Below are positions 1 through 10,195 of a stretch of 64,000 nucleotides of DNA, in pieces. Below the pieces are notes generated by a model. It searched no databases. It saw nothing but the letters and a program-made list of their open reading frames with translations, and had not been told where the DNA came from. Location: positions 2,372,682-2,436,681 of the forward strand of contig JANPYM010000004.1 of the NCBI GenBank assembly GCA_025890175.1. Reading direction: 5' to 3'. The translations under genes were made by a program, and so were the position numbers. This stretch comes from Ciborinia camelliae (lineage: Eukaryota > Ascomycota > Leotiomycetes > Helotiales > Sclerotiniaceae). Positions within the stretch are counted from its first letter, which is position 1; the number at the start of each line of letters is the position of its first letter.

Positions 1-43
1 AAACAAAACAAAACTAACCCCCCTCCCCCCAAACAGCAAACAG

Positions 44-309
44 CAAATCCAGCACGCAAGAGCTCTCAGACAAGACGCGCGGCGGAGCCGACGACGCCCA
101 GAGTGAAGGGAAGGGGATTCTTGGGTCCGTGTCGGAGACGGCTTCGAAGACCGCGAATACCGTTTCGGATACGCTTTCTCATACTGGTGTGTTTTTTTCT
201 TCCTTTTTCTTCCTTTTATTTATGGTGGTGGTTGTGGGATTTTTTGGATATGAAACTAACGATTCGTCATCTAATTATAGCATCGTCTCTCACGGGCGAC
301 AAGGAGTAA
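44..309 (+). CDS. 3' end of a small hydrophilic protein gene (partial)
   Basis: Two exons are visible: about 44-186 and 281-309, joined across a 94-bp intron (187-280) with a GTGTGT donor, an AACTAAC branch site and a TTATAG acceptor. The stop is TAA at 307-309. The visible C-terminus is rich in Ser, Thr, Lys, Gly and Asp, including the stretch SVSETASKTANTVSDTLSHT, and has no hydrophobic segment. In-frame stops lie just upstream of 44, and an AACAG acceptor ends at 43, so the gene must continue leftwards through an intron and off the window. The repeated Thr/Ser/Ala heptad-like spacing resembles LEA-like or hydrophilin-type stress proteins, but that is only a compositional impression. It converges on the Prp1 gene. 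Gene existence is fairly likely; function is unknown. Confidence 0.6.
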
Positions 310-1270
310 ATTCGATTCGATTTCGATTCGATTTGATTTCGATTTGATTCGATTCTTTCAAATGGATAATGGATAATGGAAGGTTTCCAAGTCATTACTT
401 GATTTAACTTCACTTCACTTCCCTTAACTTGACATCAGGAATCTGATAACCATTTCCTATCTCTTCTGATTCAATCGTCTGATACCTAAGAATACAATAC
501 AATACATAAGCCTTGCTTCACACATCCACATTCAATCCTGACATGAAAAGGCTACTTTCCTTTTCGCTCGTTCGTGAATGTGAATGTGAATGTGAAATGG
601 ATTTCTTGTGCTTTTTTTTTTCGATTTTGATTGATGTTTTATAAGCTATTTATCTCACTCTCTCTTCATCTTCCATAAACATACACTCTCTTCTCGTACA
701 CTTCCTTCATACATGGATAAATGAGCATTACCTACGTATTTTCTTTTCTCCCCATTTCCTTTCCTCCCCATTTCCTTTCCACATACATCTCTCCTCTTCA
801 TACCATCCCATACCCTACACCCCATATCTCACCTCCCTCCCCCCTCCCTCCCCCCCTTCATCCAATCCAATCTAATCCAATCCAATTCAATCCACCTTCA
901 CCTCCCTCTCATCTCCCATCTCTCATATCCCATCTCCTCTTCATACCATCCCACATCCCACATCCCATATCTCACCTCTCCATATCTCACCTCCCTCCCT
1001 TTCCTCGCTTCCCGATATCCCGAAATACCAGTAAGTAGCTACCTAGTACCTATAATCTTTTATGATATATTGATTATGATTACCTATGCACACATTAATC
1101 CAAAGATCAAAGAATACCATCTCCACAAATATTTTAAATTTTCTATTATACAACCCTGTATGAATGAATTACCACCATGAAATCCGGCCCTCCTTCCCCC
1201 TCCCCCATCTCACTCCCCTCCCCTCCCCCCTCTCCCCCATCCCACACCCACCAACCAACCAATCCCCCAC
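310..1270. other. Intergenic, simple-sequence rich
   Basis: This gap lies between two convergent genes. It holds an imperfect GATTC/GATTT tract at about 309-355, short TGAATG repeats near 577-595, and long C- and CT-rich runs at 740-1000 and 1180-1270. Open frames here encode Pro/Ser/His-rich low-complexity sequence and are not believable proteins. Confidence 0.7.
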
Positions 1271-4200
1271 TCACTGCACCATCTCAACCACCAATTTCAA
1301 AATCTCCTCGACGCCCCTCCCCGCATTCTTCGGATCCTTCGCCGTCGCCTGCCAAAACTCTCCGTGTCGCGGTTCGCTGAGGATACATTTCGATACGACA
1401 TCTGCTCGTTTTTCCTTTGGTGAGAGGAGAGAGGAATTAGTTTTCAATCTCAATCTCATTTGCAATCTCCATCTCCATCTGAACCAATCCGACCATCCCC
1501 ACACCTAGCTAGATGTGAAAAAAACGCGAAGAAAGAAAAAAAGTCAAAAAAACTCACCTCAGTACCATGCTGTAGCAAAAACTTATAATACCAAGCCCAG
1601 GTATCCCCCAAATCACTATCGAGTAAGATAGCCTTCTCGAACCAATTCTGGGCCTTTTCCAACCGACGCTCGCCCCAGAAGATGCGCGCGATCGTGACAA
1701 AGAGGATGGGATCATTATCGACCTTCTTGATGGCCTCCAAGGCGCGGGGTTTGCGTTGCGTGCGCGCCTCGAGATTCCAGATCGATTCCGTGTAGAGCAA
1801 TCCGCTACTGGGGACCTCCTGGAGCGCCTTCGCCATCATGATTTTCGCCTGCGCGGTATTGTTGGCCCGGCGCTCGACGCGCACGGATTCGGTCCAGAGT
1901 TCGGGGGAGTGGGGGATGGCTAATCGCGCGCGGTCGAGGACGCTGCGCGCTTTGACCACCATGCCGGCGCGCTCTTCCAGTCGTGAATAGAGGAGCCAGA
2001 GCGGGACCGACTTGGGACATGCCTTGGTACCGGTACTGTAAGCTTCGCGCGCTTGTGGCATTTTACCTTCGCCTTCGTAGATTTGACCTTTCATCATCCA
2101 TAATTTGGCGGCACTGGGGAATAGATTTAATCCTTGATTCGCGAGATCCAAAGCCGCGTCAATATTGCCCAATTGTCTTTCGTAGGCCACACTCTTCGTC
2201 CACACTCGATCAGTCGGTGCTTCTTGACGTGCCGTTTTAAGAAGTTCTCGTGCCTGTTCTGGCTGTTGGTTCTCCGCTTCTAATTTCACTGCCGCAAGCC
2301 AAATCTCCTCGTTGTTGGGATTTTGATTGAAAGCTTTACCGAGAACTCTTCTTGCATTATCAACTTCACCAGCTAACCACTTCTCCTTAGCCAGCATCAT
2401 CCACAAAACTTCACTAGTAGGACGTGCTTCAACAGCCTTCTCAAGTAGTTGCCACAAAGCTTCCTTGGTACCATGATTTTTTTCCAGATCTGCAGCCGCA
2501 AGCCAAAGCTTCGTGCTAGTGACGAAAACTCGAAGAGCGTAGGCATAAATGGCACGAGCAGTTTCATACTTCCCACGGTTGATGCTAGCTTTTGCATCTT
2601 CGATCCAGATATCCTTTCGATCATCATCTTCATCTAATCCCCACCCAAGAGTTTCCCGAATGATATTACCGCAAGTCAGAACTGCTCCTTCTTCCTCACA
2701 CTTCTCTGCCTCGGTAATCCAATCTTCTCTCTTTAACATAGCCGACTCCTTTGCTAAAGCTTTGACAGCACGGTTCATGACGTTGATCTTAGAAGCTGTG
2801 CCCATTTGCTCACCAAGACGTGCAGCAGCAATCCAAATTTCATGCGAAGTAGGTATGGCTTTTCGAGCCTTGTTAAGGACCTTTTGGGCATTCTCGGACG
2901 TCTCTAATCGCGCAAGGGCTAACCATAATTCGACGGAAAGGGGGATAATTTCAGTGGCCTTGGCAAGAAGTAGACGTGCATCACTGGGATCTTCTTCCAG
3001 GTTGACAGCCTCTTTCCATAGTCCTACAGATTGTGGTATATGATCTAGAGCGAGCCTAATGACTCGTTTCTTGGCTCTAGGTTCCGATTCCAACTTCATT
3101 GATTCGACCCATAACTTCACCGAGCGGTCGTTATTCTTAATGGCATTTGCGGCAATGATCTTTGCGTTATGGTTATCATTCAATCGAATATTCTCTAGCC
3201 ATATATCCTCACTTTTAGGACAATATTCGCAACCACGAGCAATGATATTGCGAGCTGCTACCGTCTTTCCCGCAAGTTCTTCCAGACGAGCGGCCGCAAT
3301 CCATCCGGGAGCGTGCTTAGGATTTGTCTTGATAACAGATTCCAGCAAAGTGCGTACACGGACAATGTCACCGACCTGAGTTTCTCCTTCGTTGATTTGG
3401 GATTTGGCCAAACTGGTCAGGTATCCTTTGGGGTCGATATTGGTGGCACTTCCGGACATCGAATCGGTTCCTTGAGACGCTTGATCGAGTTTGACTTTCA
3501 GTACTTTATCTCGCGCCGCGCCAATATCCGCAAAATTCGTCATCGTTCCGTCGGGCCCATCGCCTCCTACACTCTCTCCACCGTCATCCATCACCGTAGT
3601 TCCCAACTCCGTGGTATCTCGAGCTCCGGCAATAACACTATCCGGAACCGCATAAAACTTCTTCCTCAATTCTTGTTTGGTTCTCCGGTTCTTGCCAGTC
3701 AAATCACCCACTTCCGGTAAATTTGCCCAATCCTCATCACTGACTGTGCCCAACGCTCGTTTCAGATCCGCGAACTGTTGTTGGATTTTCGGGTTGTTGC
3801 GCTCGTATTCTTCCCTTTCTGCTTTTTCTCGTGCTTCCCTGTAGGTAAACTCGTCGGTAATCTGCTCATCTATTTTCATATGATAAACCAAATGCATTGG
3901 AGGATGGGGGGTATGATAGAGGGGGAGACAAACCTTCTAATTTTTCGCCGTCTATCCATCTTCTCATCTACTTCTTGGTATATCCTGTCTGCCTCATCAT
4001 CGTCCTTGTCATAGACTCCACCTGAGAATAACCCAACCTCATTATCTGGATCCTGAAAGCGCTCATCTTCCTCATCATCATCTTTCTTTTCGGTAGCTCC
4101 GTATGCTGTAGGAGCAGCTTGACCGAGTTGAGCAGCGCGCTTCGCAAGAGCTTCTTTGATTTGATCTTCACTTGGGCCTTCTCGCGCCGGACCTAAATCA

Positions 4201-4292
4201 GATCGTGTTGTGAAACCTGTCGCTCCTCGACCTAAACCAGCAACATAATTTTCGGGCGCCTTTTGATTGAGAAAGTCGCGTCGACCAGACAT
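1271..4292 (-). CDS. prp1: Pre-mRNA splicing factor Prp1/Prp6 (U4/U6.U5 tri-snRNP)
   Basis: The product is a U5/tri-snRNP scaffold that bridges U5 and U4/U6 snRNPs in the nucleus before spliceosome activation. Three exons reconstruct a 927-aa protein: 4292-3934, 3838-1558 and 1414-1271. Intron 1 (3839-3933, GTTTGT...CTACAG) restores the conserved RRKIRREAREK junction. Intron 2 (1415-1557, GTGAGT...AAAG) adds the conserved C-terminus beginning EKRADVVSKCILSEPRHGE. The N-terminus starts MSGRRDFLNQKAPENYVAGL and contains KNPKIQQQFADLKR-like and DLTGKNRRTKQELR blocks typical of the PRP1 N-terminal domain. From about residue 250 to the end there are many HAT/TPR-like repeats with W-x-x-x-A/E and LWLA motifs. 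The length matches the family (about 900-940 aa). The intron 2 acceptor AAAG is weaker than usual but gives the expected protein. Identity is very secure. Confidence 0.95.
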
Positions 4293-5403
4293 AATTGCGA
4301 TAATTTATAGTATTGTACTTGAGATTCAAGGTTCAGAGCCTCGAGATGTTGAAAGCTCGATAAAAAGATGCAAGGCTGAATCCCCCGATAGCGATAGCTC
4401 CATGCTATTATTATGTAATCATTACGATTGGTTGCGGATTCTCCAGAGCACTGGTACGGTGACGGTCCGTGCCAACTATTCAACTACAACTCAACCTGAC
4501 TTTACCTCACTCATTTCCTATTTATCAAGCAAAAATCATAGGTATTCTTTCTACATAGAATAAAAAACCATAAACGCAAATCCGAATAAAACCCCTAGAC
4601 TAATACCGAGCACACTTTACCAAGAAATAACATATCACTCTCGATGCGTCAGCATCATGACATACCTCTCAAGTTTCAAAAACATCGCCTATACAACTGC
4701 AGCCCCTATTATCCTGCGCTTAATTTCGCTGTATCAAAATACCTACTAATACATACAATATAATACGTAGAACCGGTTTCCAAAAAGCAAATTGAGATAA
4801 AAATAAAATTTTCAAAGCATGTGTTGCGTATGTATGTAGGAATTGGGAATAGCTGCTGAGATTAGGTTAGTAATTGGATAAAAGAATTATGCTGAAGAGG
4901 AAAGAATGAATTATCTTTAAGAGATCGTTTCATGTAAGAGATGTTTATATGATTTGGGTATATGATATTCAGGAGCAAGGGCTTAGACATAACAAATGAA
5001 ATAAATGATTTGAATGATTTGAATAATTTGAATTTATGTTTTTCGGGGAGACTAGTTGTGTATATCGTAGTAGATATATGCATTAATCAATCTCAGCCCC
5101 TCACCCTCATCCCATCCCATCCCATCCCATCCCATCCCATCCCATCCCATCCCATCCCATCCCATCCCATCCCATCCCATCCCATCCCATCCCATCCCAT
5201 CCCATCCCATCCCATCCCATCCCATCCCATCCCATCCCATCCCATCCCATCCCATCCCATCCCATCCCATCCCATCCCATCCCATCCCATCCCACCACCC
5301 AACACTCCAGAACCCACCACCAGCAAACCATTCCCTACCCAAAGCGCCACATCCTCTCCCCATAGAACCCCAAAGCCCGCATCCCCCAAAACACACCACT
5401 CCA
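4293..5403. other. Intergenic between Prp1 promoter side and dynamin 3' end
   Basis: The first 500 bp upstream of Prp1 are AT-rich unique sequence. The remainder is dominated by the (CCCAT)n array described separately. No coding exon is supported; the long frames through 5050-5430 on both strands are products of the array. Confidence 0.7.
5111..5290 (+). repeat. (CCCAT)36 pentanucleotide microsatellite
   Basis: An uninterrupted 180-bp run of the 5-bp unit CCCAT, 36 copies by position count, begins after a CCCTCAT lead-in and ends at CCCACCACCC. Five is not a multiple of three and the unit has no stop in any phase, so several frames stay open on both strands. It sits about 115 bp past the dynamin stop codon. 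Confidence 0.95.
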
Positions 5404-8057
5404 TTAAATCCCCATACCTTGAACCCCAATCGTCACGCCATATTCCCTCGCCTTATTCATCGCGCTCACCAACAAAGCCCGCTGTTCCTCGAGTTGTTCC
5501 CTCTGCGCCAACTGATTTTTATCTTCGCCCGCGATCCGGCGTAGTCCTTCTTCATCCTGCAATTGGTTAATTCGTTAGTTGGGTTATCGGCCGCAAGTAT
5601 CTAAGTGAACTGACTACTCAATTCCCCGAAGATAGAATGCTGAAGCTAAAGGAGAAATGGGAAAAAAAGATGAAATGAGCTTACCCCCTGAAACTTCCTC
5701 GTCACCAAATCCGGCGCGAAAGTCCTCAGCGGACTCTTGTCCCCCAAAAGATGTCTCTCGCAAACTTGATGACAGACATTATCCACAAATCTCAGCATGC
5801 CAATCTCATAATAACTCGCCAGCTTATCATGAGTGGTAAAGATAGCCTCGATGCCCTTGTGTTTCGAAAACCACGCCTTGATTTGATTTTCCGAGACGGC
5901 GCGATCGCGCCTGCTCATCCGTTCCAGGATATCAACCATGTGTTTGATGCGATCATCGCGCAGCTTTTGCAGCTGGTGGACTCTCCATTTGTTGAGCGTG
6001 ACAATGAGTCCAGAGCGCTCATCGTGGAGGAGGCGATCGAGCTCATCGTTTGCGTTCTTGAAGATGGCAGTGGTGTCTTCCGCAAGCCACATTTTGATAT
6101 TATTCCGGAGAGAGTCTTCCTCGCAAATGGCAACAAGCAAGGCTTCCACCGCTTGGTCGATTGATGCGATGCAATTTTGGATGGTGATTTGTGTTTGCAC
6201 TTTCCATTTCGGTGTCCGTTCAGCCCAGAGGCCGCGCAATACCGCCGTGTTGACTTCGTCCATCTCCTTGCCGCGATTGTCCATGATACACTTTTGGATT
6301 TCGGCCAAGTACGCATTCTTAAGTATAGATCTTTCCCATGTTTTTTCGTCGTCTGAGTCGAGACCAAACGCGGGACGGGTACAATTGAAGCGCTCCTGAT
6401 AATCCGAATGCATACGATCCCTGAAGTCTTCAAGTTCATCGCGGAAGATTCTACGAATCTTAACTTCCTTACAGTAGCATGGCAAGCGATCATTATTTCC
6501 ATCTATAGCATCGGCTGCATAGCTGTAGTATTTTGTGGCAAGCTTCACGAGACAATTGATTTGGCTCTCGGGTGTGGTTCGCGGGGAGCCCAGTCCTTCA
6601 ATCCTATTTTTGACTTTATTCAACCGTGCCTGAATTTCAGGAATGAGTTCTGGAATACTGCGCGTGACGTGGTCATTGTGCATTCTCGTCAAGGCAGCTT
6701 TCAAATTCTTGATGCCAAGTTTCTCCGGTCTTTCCAAATCCGTCCAGGGTTTCTGACTGAACAACGCTTCCTCCTTTTCGTCTCGTACACTTTGATCGCC
6801 ATGAGCTCTTCTTTCGGCTGGAGAAAGATTTCGCAACCCAAACCAGCCGTATGAGAGACACCTGTCAAACCCTGCGTCACTCTCGTCATTCCTGATTGCT
6901 TTTTGAACCTGTAATCATCATTCCTGTCAGTATTTTTCCATGATAAATCAAACGGCAATTTGAAGTTACGTACCCAATCATCCCCATCTGCCTCTACCTT
7001 GTCACACTTCGTGATGACACCAATGACTCGATTTTTCCAATCCGCAATTTTTCCAATAATTTGAAAAATGTCCTGAGTCTCTACATTGGCAGGATGGGCA
7101 ACAGCTCTATGAGTTATTAGCAGACAAATGTAACATTGTTTGTGGGGCACTTACAGAATGATACTGCGAGGATTGAATACATAGTGGTCCACTAATGCTT
7201 TAGACATCTTGTGGGCGGCGTGATTCACTGACGGTCGTTAGCAAGCCGAACGTGAGTCAAATAGGTTATGAGTACTTGCATGAAACCAAACCAGGTATGT
7301 CGATGATTGTAATATTGATTTCTACTGGACCTTTCTTGACAATTTTCAAAGTTGCATCACTAAGCATGTTTTTCTTGTTCTGAGCAAGAGTGGCTTTACT
7401 TGTTGGCCTCGCAGGATCGACGGGATCTCCCATGATAGCTGTCTTTGCCTGACATGGTATGAGTATTAGTGTCTATGTACTTCTCTTGCAAAGATTAGGA
7501 AGAATAAAGACATGAAAGTTACCTCTGTTATGATATCACTGAAACCGACACTTTGGGGATCCCGACGCTGCCATTTATTATTGAAAGTGTCGATACGGGT
7601 AGACTGGGTCTCCAGCCATTTCTTTTGCGCCGCATTCCGATCGAGGGCATCGAAGGCGCGAACAGGTTTGGTGATACTGACTTCGAGAGAATTTTTCGAC
7701 GCCCGTTGAAGTGACACTTCCGTGGGGAAGCGGGTACACAACCCGTCATCGACGGGGAAAAGAAGTCCGGTGATGGCGCGAAGAACAGAGCTCTTACCAG
7801 AGCTTTGATCACCAACGACAACAAGCTATGTCACATGAGTCAAATATTCCGACAACGCGTCTGGAACGAGGTATTCAAATAAAAAGCATACCCACCTGAG
7901 GAAGATTGACGAGTTCATTGATACCACTCAATTTCTTCAAGTCATCGATAAAACCGAGTTTTACCATGGTATCCTCATTTCCTAGGTGCTCAGGAATAGG
8001 GATTGGGTGAGCGTCCTCATCAGCATCGATCTCCATTGGGTAGTCGGTAGTAGACAT
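5404..8057 (-). CDS. Dynamin-family large GTPase (fungal Dnm/Mx-like)
   Basis: The product is a membrane-remodelling or antiviral-Mx-like GTPase of the dynamin superfamily. Seven exons give 738 aa: 8057-7896, 7825-7523, 7448-7280, 7227-7155, 7106-6974, 6908-5685 and 5556-5404. Motifs in order are the G1 P-loop GDQSSGKSS (about residues 59-67), Thr-containing switch region, G3 DIPG (205-208) and G4 TKCD (268-271). A long helical stalk follows, then a GED-like C-terminus rich in Glu/Gln/Arg that begins DEEGLRRIAGEDKNQLAQRE. There is no PH domain, Pro-rich tail or transmembrane segment. This and the length of about 740 aa fit the fungal Mx/Dnm-like group rather than classical dynamin. Intron 4 appears to use a GC donor (GCAAGT); the only compatible GT donor would delete the Gly of DIPG. 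Cellular site and partner are not determinable from sequence. Confidence 0.9.
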
Positions 8058-8858
8058 CTCTTTTTGAATTGATCTCGAGTAGGTTTTCCGGACAAAACTG
8101 AAGATTTCGCAAGTAGTTGAGTTTCTGCGCAACAAAAATGCAAATTGCAATCCCAAACTCCATCCACGAGATGTAGCCATATAAATACCCAACCTGTTAA
8201 CCACCACCTTATCTCATTGACCTTCTACAAAGATCAATCCCCCTAAGAAAACATATATTCTCTCAAATTGTCATCAAAGATCCGTCCCCAGTTTAAAAAA
8301 CACCGAATCTTCCAGCCCTATAAATCTATCATCAAAAAAAAAGATACATAACAGCATCTTCCCTCCACTTCCAAATAAAAGCACATCATCATATTCCTTC
8401 CAACCATCGGCCCATCCCATCCCATCCCATTGAGCTCATTGAGCTAAATTCCAATACAAAGCCCAACCCCCAGCCAGGAAAACCCATCTTCCCTCCAAAT
8501 TTCCAATAATAGCAACCGATCAAAGATGCACCTCCGCATTAGACGAGATCGAAGATTCCCACATATAAATGTACCACAATAAAAATAAAAAAGAGACACT
8601 CCCAAGTAATCATTCCCAGAACAGAAACCTTCTGTCATAATCTTTAACAATATGAATATACCTATATATTCCCTGCATGTAAAAGCACCGACTCCATCAA
8701 ATACCTTGCAGCCACTATTCCATCCCATAAAGATCCCATAAAGATCCCTCTCTAAGAAACTATACCTTCCTTTCTCTCCCCCCATCAAAGATCTGCCCAA
8801 TGATCCCACCCACTATTACTGGAATACTGAACCTTCCAGCCCTAGCTCCAATATACCT

Positions 8859-8895
<37 letters not shown>

Positions 8896-10195
8896 CCACA
8901 AAAAGAATACTCCATTCCAAAGTACTCCCTCCCAATGACATCACTTTTCATCTTTCCCTCTCTTCCATCCATCCATCCATCTTCCATTCTCTCTTCCTTG
9001 CCCCCGAATAAAAACACATCCAGATCATCCACACCATCCACACCATCCACACCATCTTCACTCAACATTATTTGTAGGCTTTGATTTTGATTTCATTCGC
9101 TATGTACTCTTTATAAAGTACACTCACTTCCTCGCTCATTCCTTCCTTCCTTCATCCCTCCATCCTTTCCTTTCCCTCCCCTCCCCTTCCCCCCCTTCCA
9201 TTCCTTAGCCAGCCTCTCGGGTTCCATCCTATCAAATAGTCCAGTCAAGGGAGGGAGGTAGGTAGGTAATCTCTCAACGAATCATTAAGAAGCTCCTCTA
9301 CCCTCCCTCCCCATCCCCGTCCAATCACCACCAGGCACCAACTACCATTGTCATGCATGTCAATTGTACAAATTCCTTCACGCTTCTCCCCCATAGTCAA
9401 TCCCATCCATCCATCCATCCATCCATCCCACTTTCTCTCGCCACTCTTGTTCCTCCCCCCTCTACCCCCGTTATTCATTTATCCATCCACCCGCAATCAT
9501 AAAAGCCGTCAATCAATTCTTTCAATCCATTTCTTCTGCAAGAAAAGCCCAGCCCAGCCAAGCCAAGCCAAGGCAAACCCAATCCCATCTATATGAATTT
9601 CTTGTCACAGTGACAGAACAAATAAACATCTATGATCATTTCATTTTCGCCCACCCATCCCAATCAAAAAATCAAATGCAAACCTGCCCATCCACCCCCC
9701 TTCCAAAAATTAACCCAACTCCACCCAATTCATCCGCCCCAAATGCCATATCAAGTAGTAAGAAAAAAATGACAATATAAAATTTTCGCCAGTTGCCAGG
9801 TATATCTTCTCTTCTGTGGTAAAAAAGGAGAAGTTGTTATATCGTACTCGACAAAGGAAATTCGTTGATTAATGCTTTTAGACGCAAGAAATCGGGAATG
9901 TTCATGATCCCGAATGATTCAGGGCGCTAAGTTCAGGTGATTCTGGTTTTGTGTAATCCAACGGAAGAGAGAAGAACGAGAAAAACGCCCATGCTGTGCG
10001 TGTAATGCGAAAAATGAATCGTTCGCCTTCGCCTGCCATATAGCAAGTCCCATGAAAAGCGCCTTCGCTAGAGTTTTTATGATGTGACTGTGATGATACC
10101 GCTCAATTTACAGAACTGTAAGCAAAGGATGATAAAAAAGAAATATTTGGTGGTTGATGCACCACCCTCGCTGTAATTCGGAGTGATTTACTCCT
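8058..10195. other. Intergenic between dynamin and Vac7
   Basis: This is the dynamin promoter side followed by about 2 kb of C/T-rich, A-rich and short-repeat sequence. It includes a (TCA)n run near 8859-8895, CATC runs near 8968-8983 and 9406-9430, and CCAAGCCAAGCC-type repeats near 9550. Open frames here are low complexity. No gene is recognised. Confidence 0.65.
8859..8895 (+). repeat. (TCA)n trinucleotide microsatellite
   Basis: About 12 uninterrupted copies of TCA/CAT lie in the dynamin-Vac7 gap. Frames across it read poly-Ser on one strand and poly-Asp on the other, which explains the apparent ORFs. Confidence 0.9.

Noticed and set aside
721..1508. Pro/Ser/His-rich frames in the Prp1 3' flank
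   Set aside because: They are translations of C- and CT-rich low-complexity DNA, and the distal part overlaps the real last exon of Prp1 on the opposite strand.
5052..5429. Long ORFs on both strands reading Trp-Asp-Gly-Met or Pro-Ile-Pro-Ser-His repeats
   Set aside because: They are translations of the CCCAT array, which is open in several frames; no unique coding sequence or splice context supports them.
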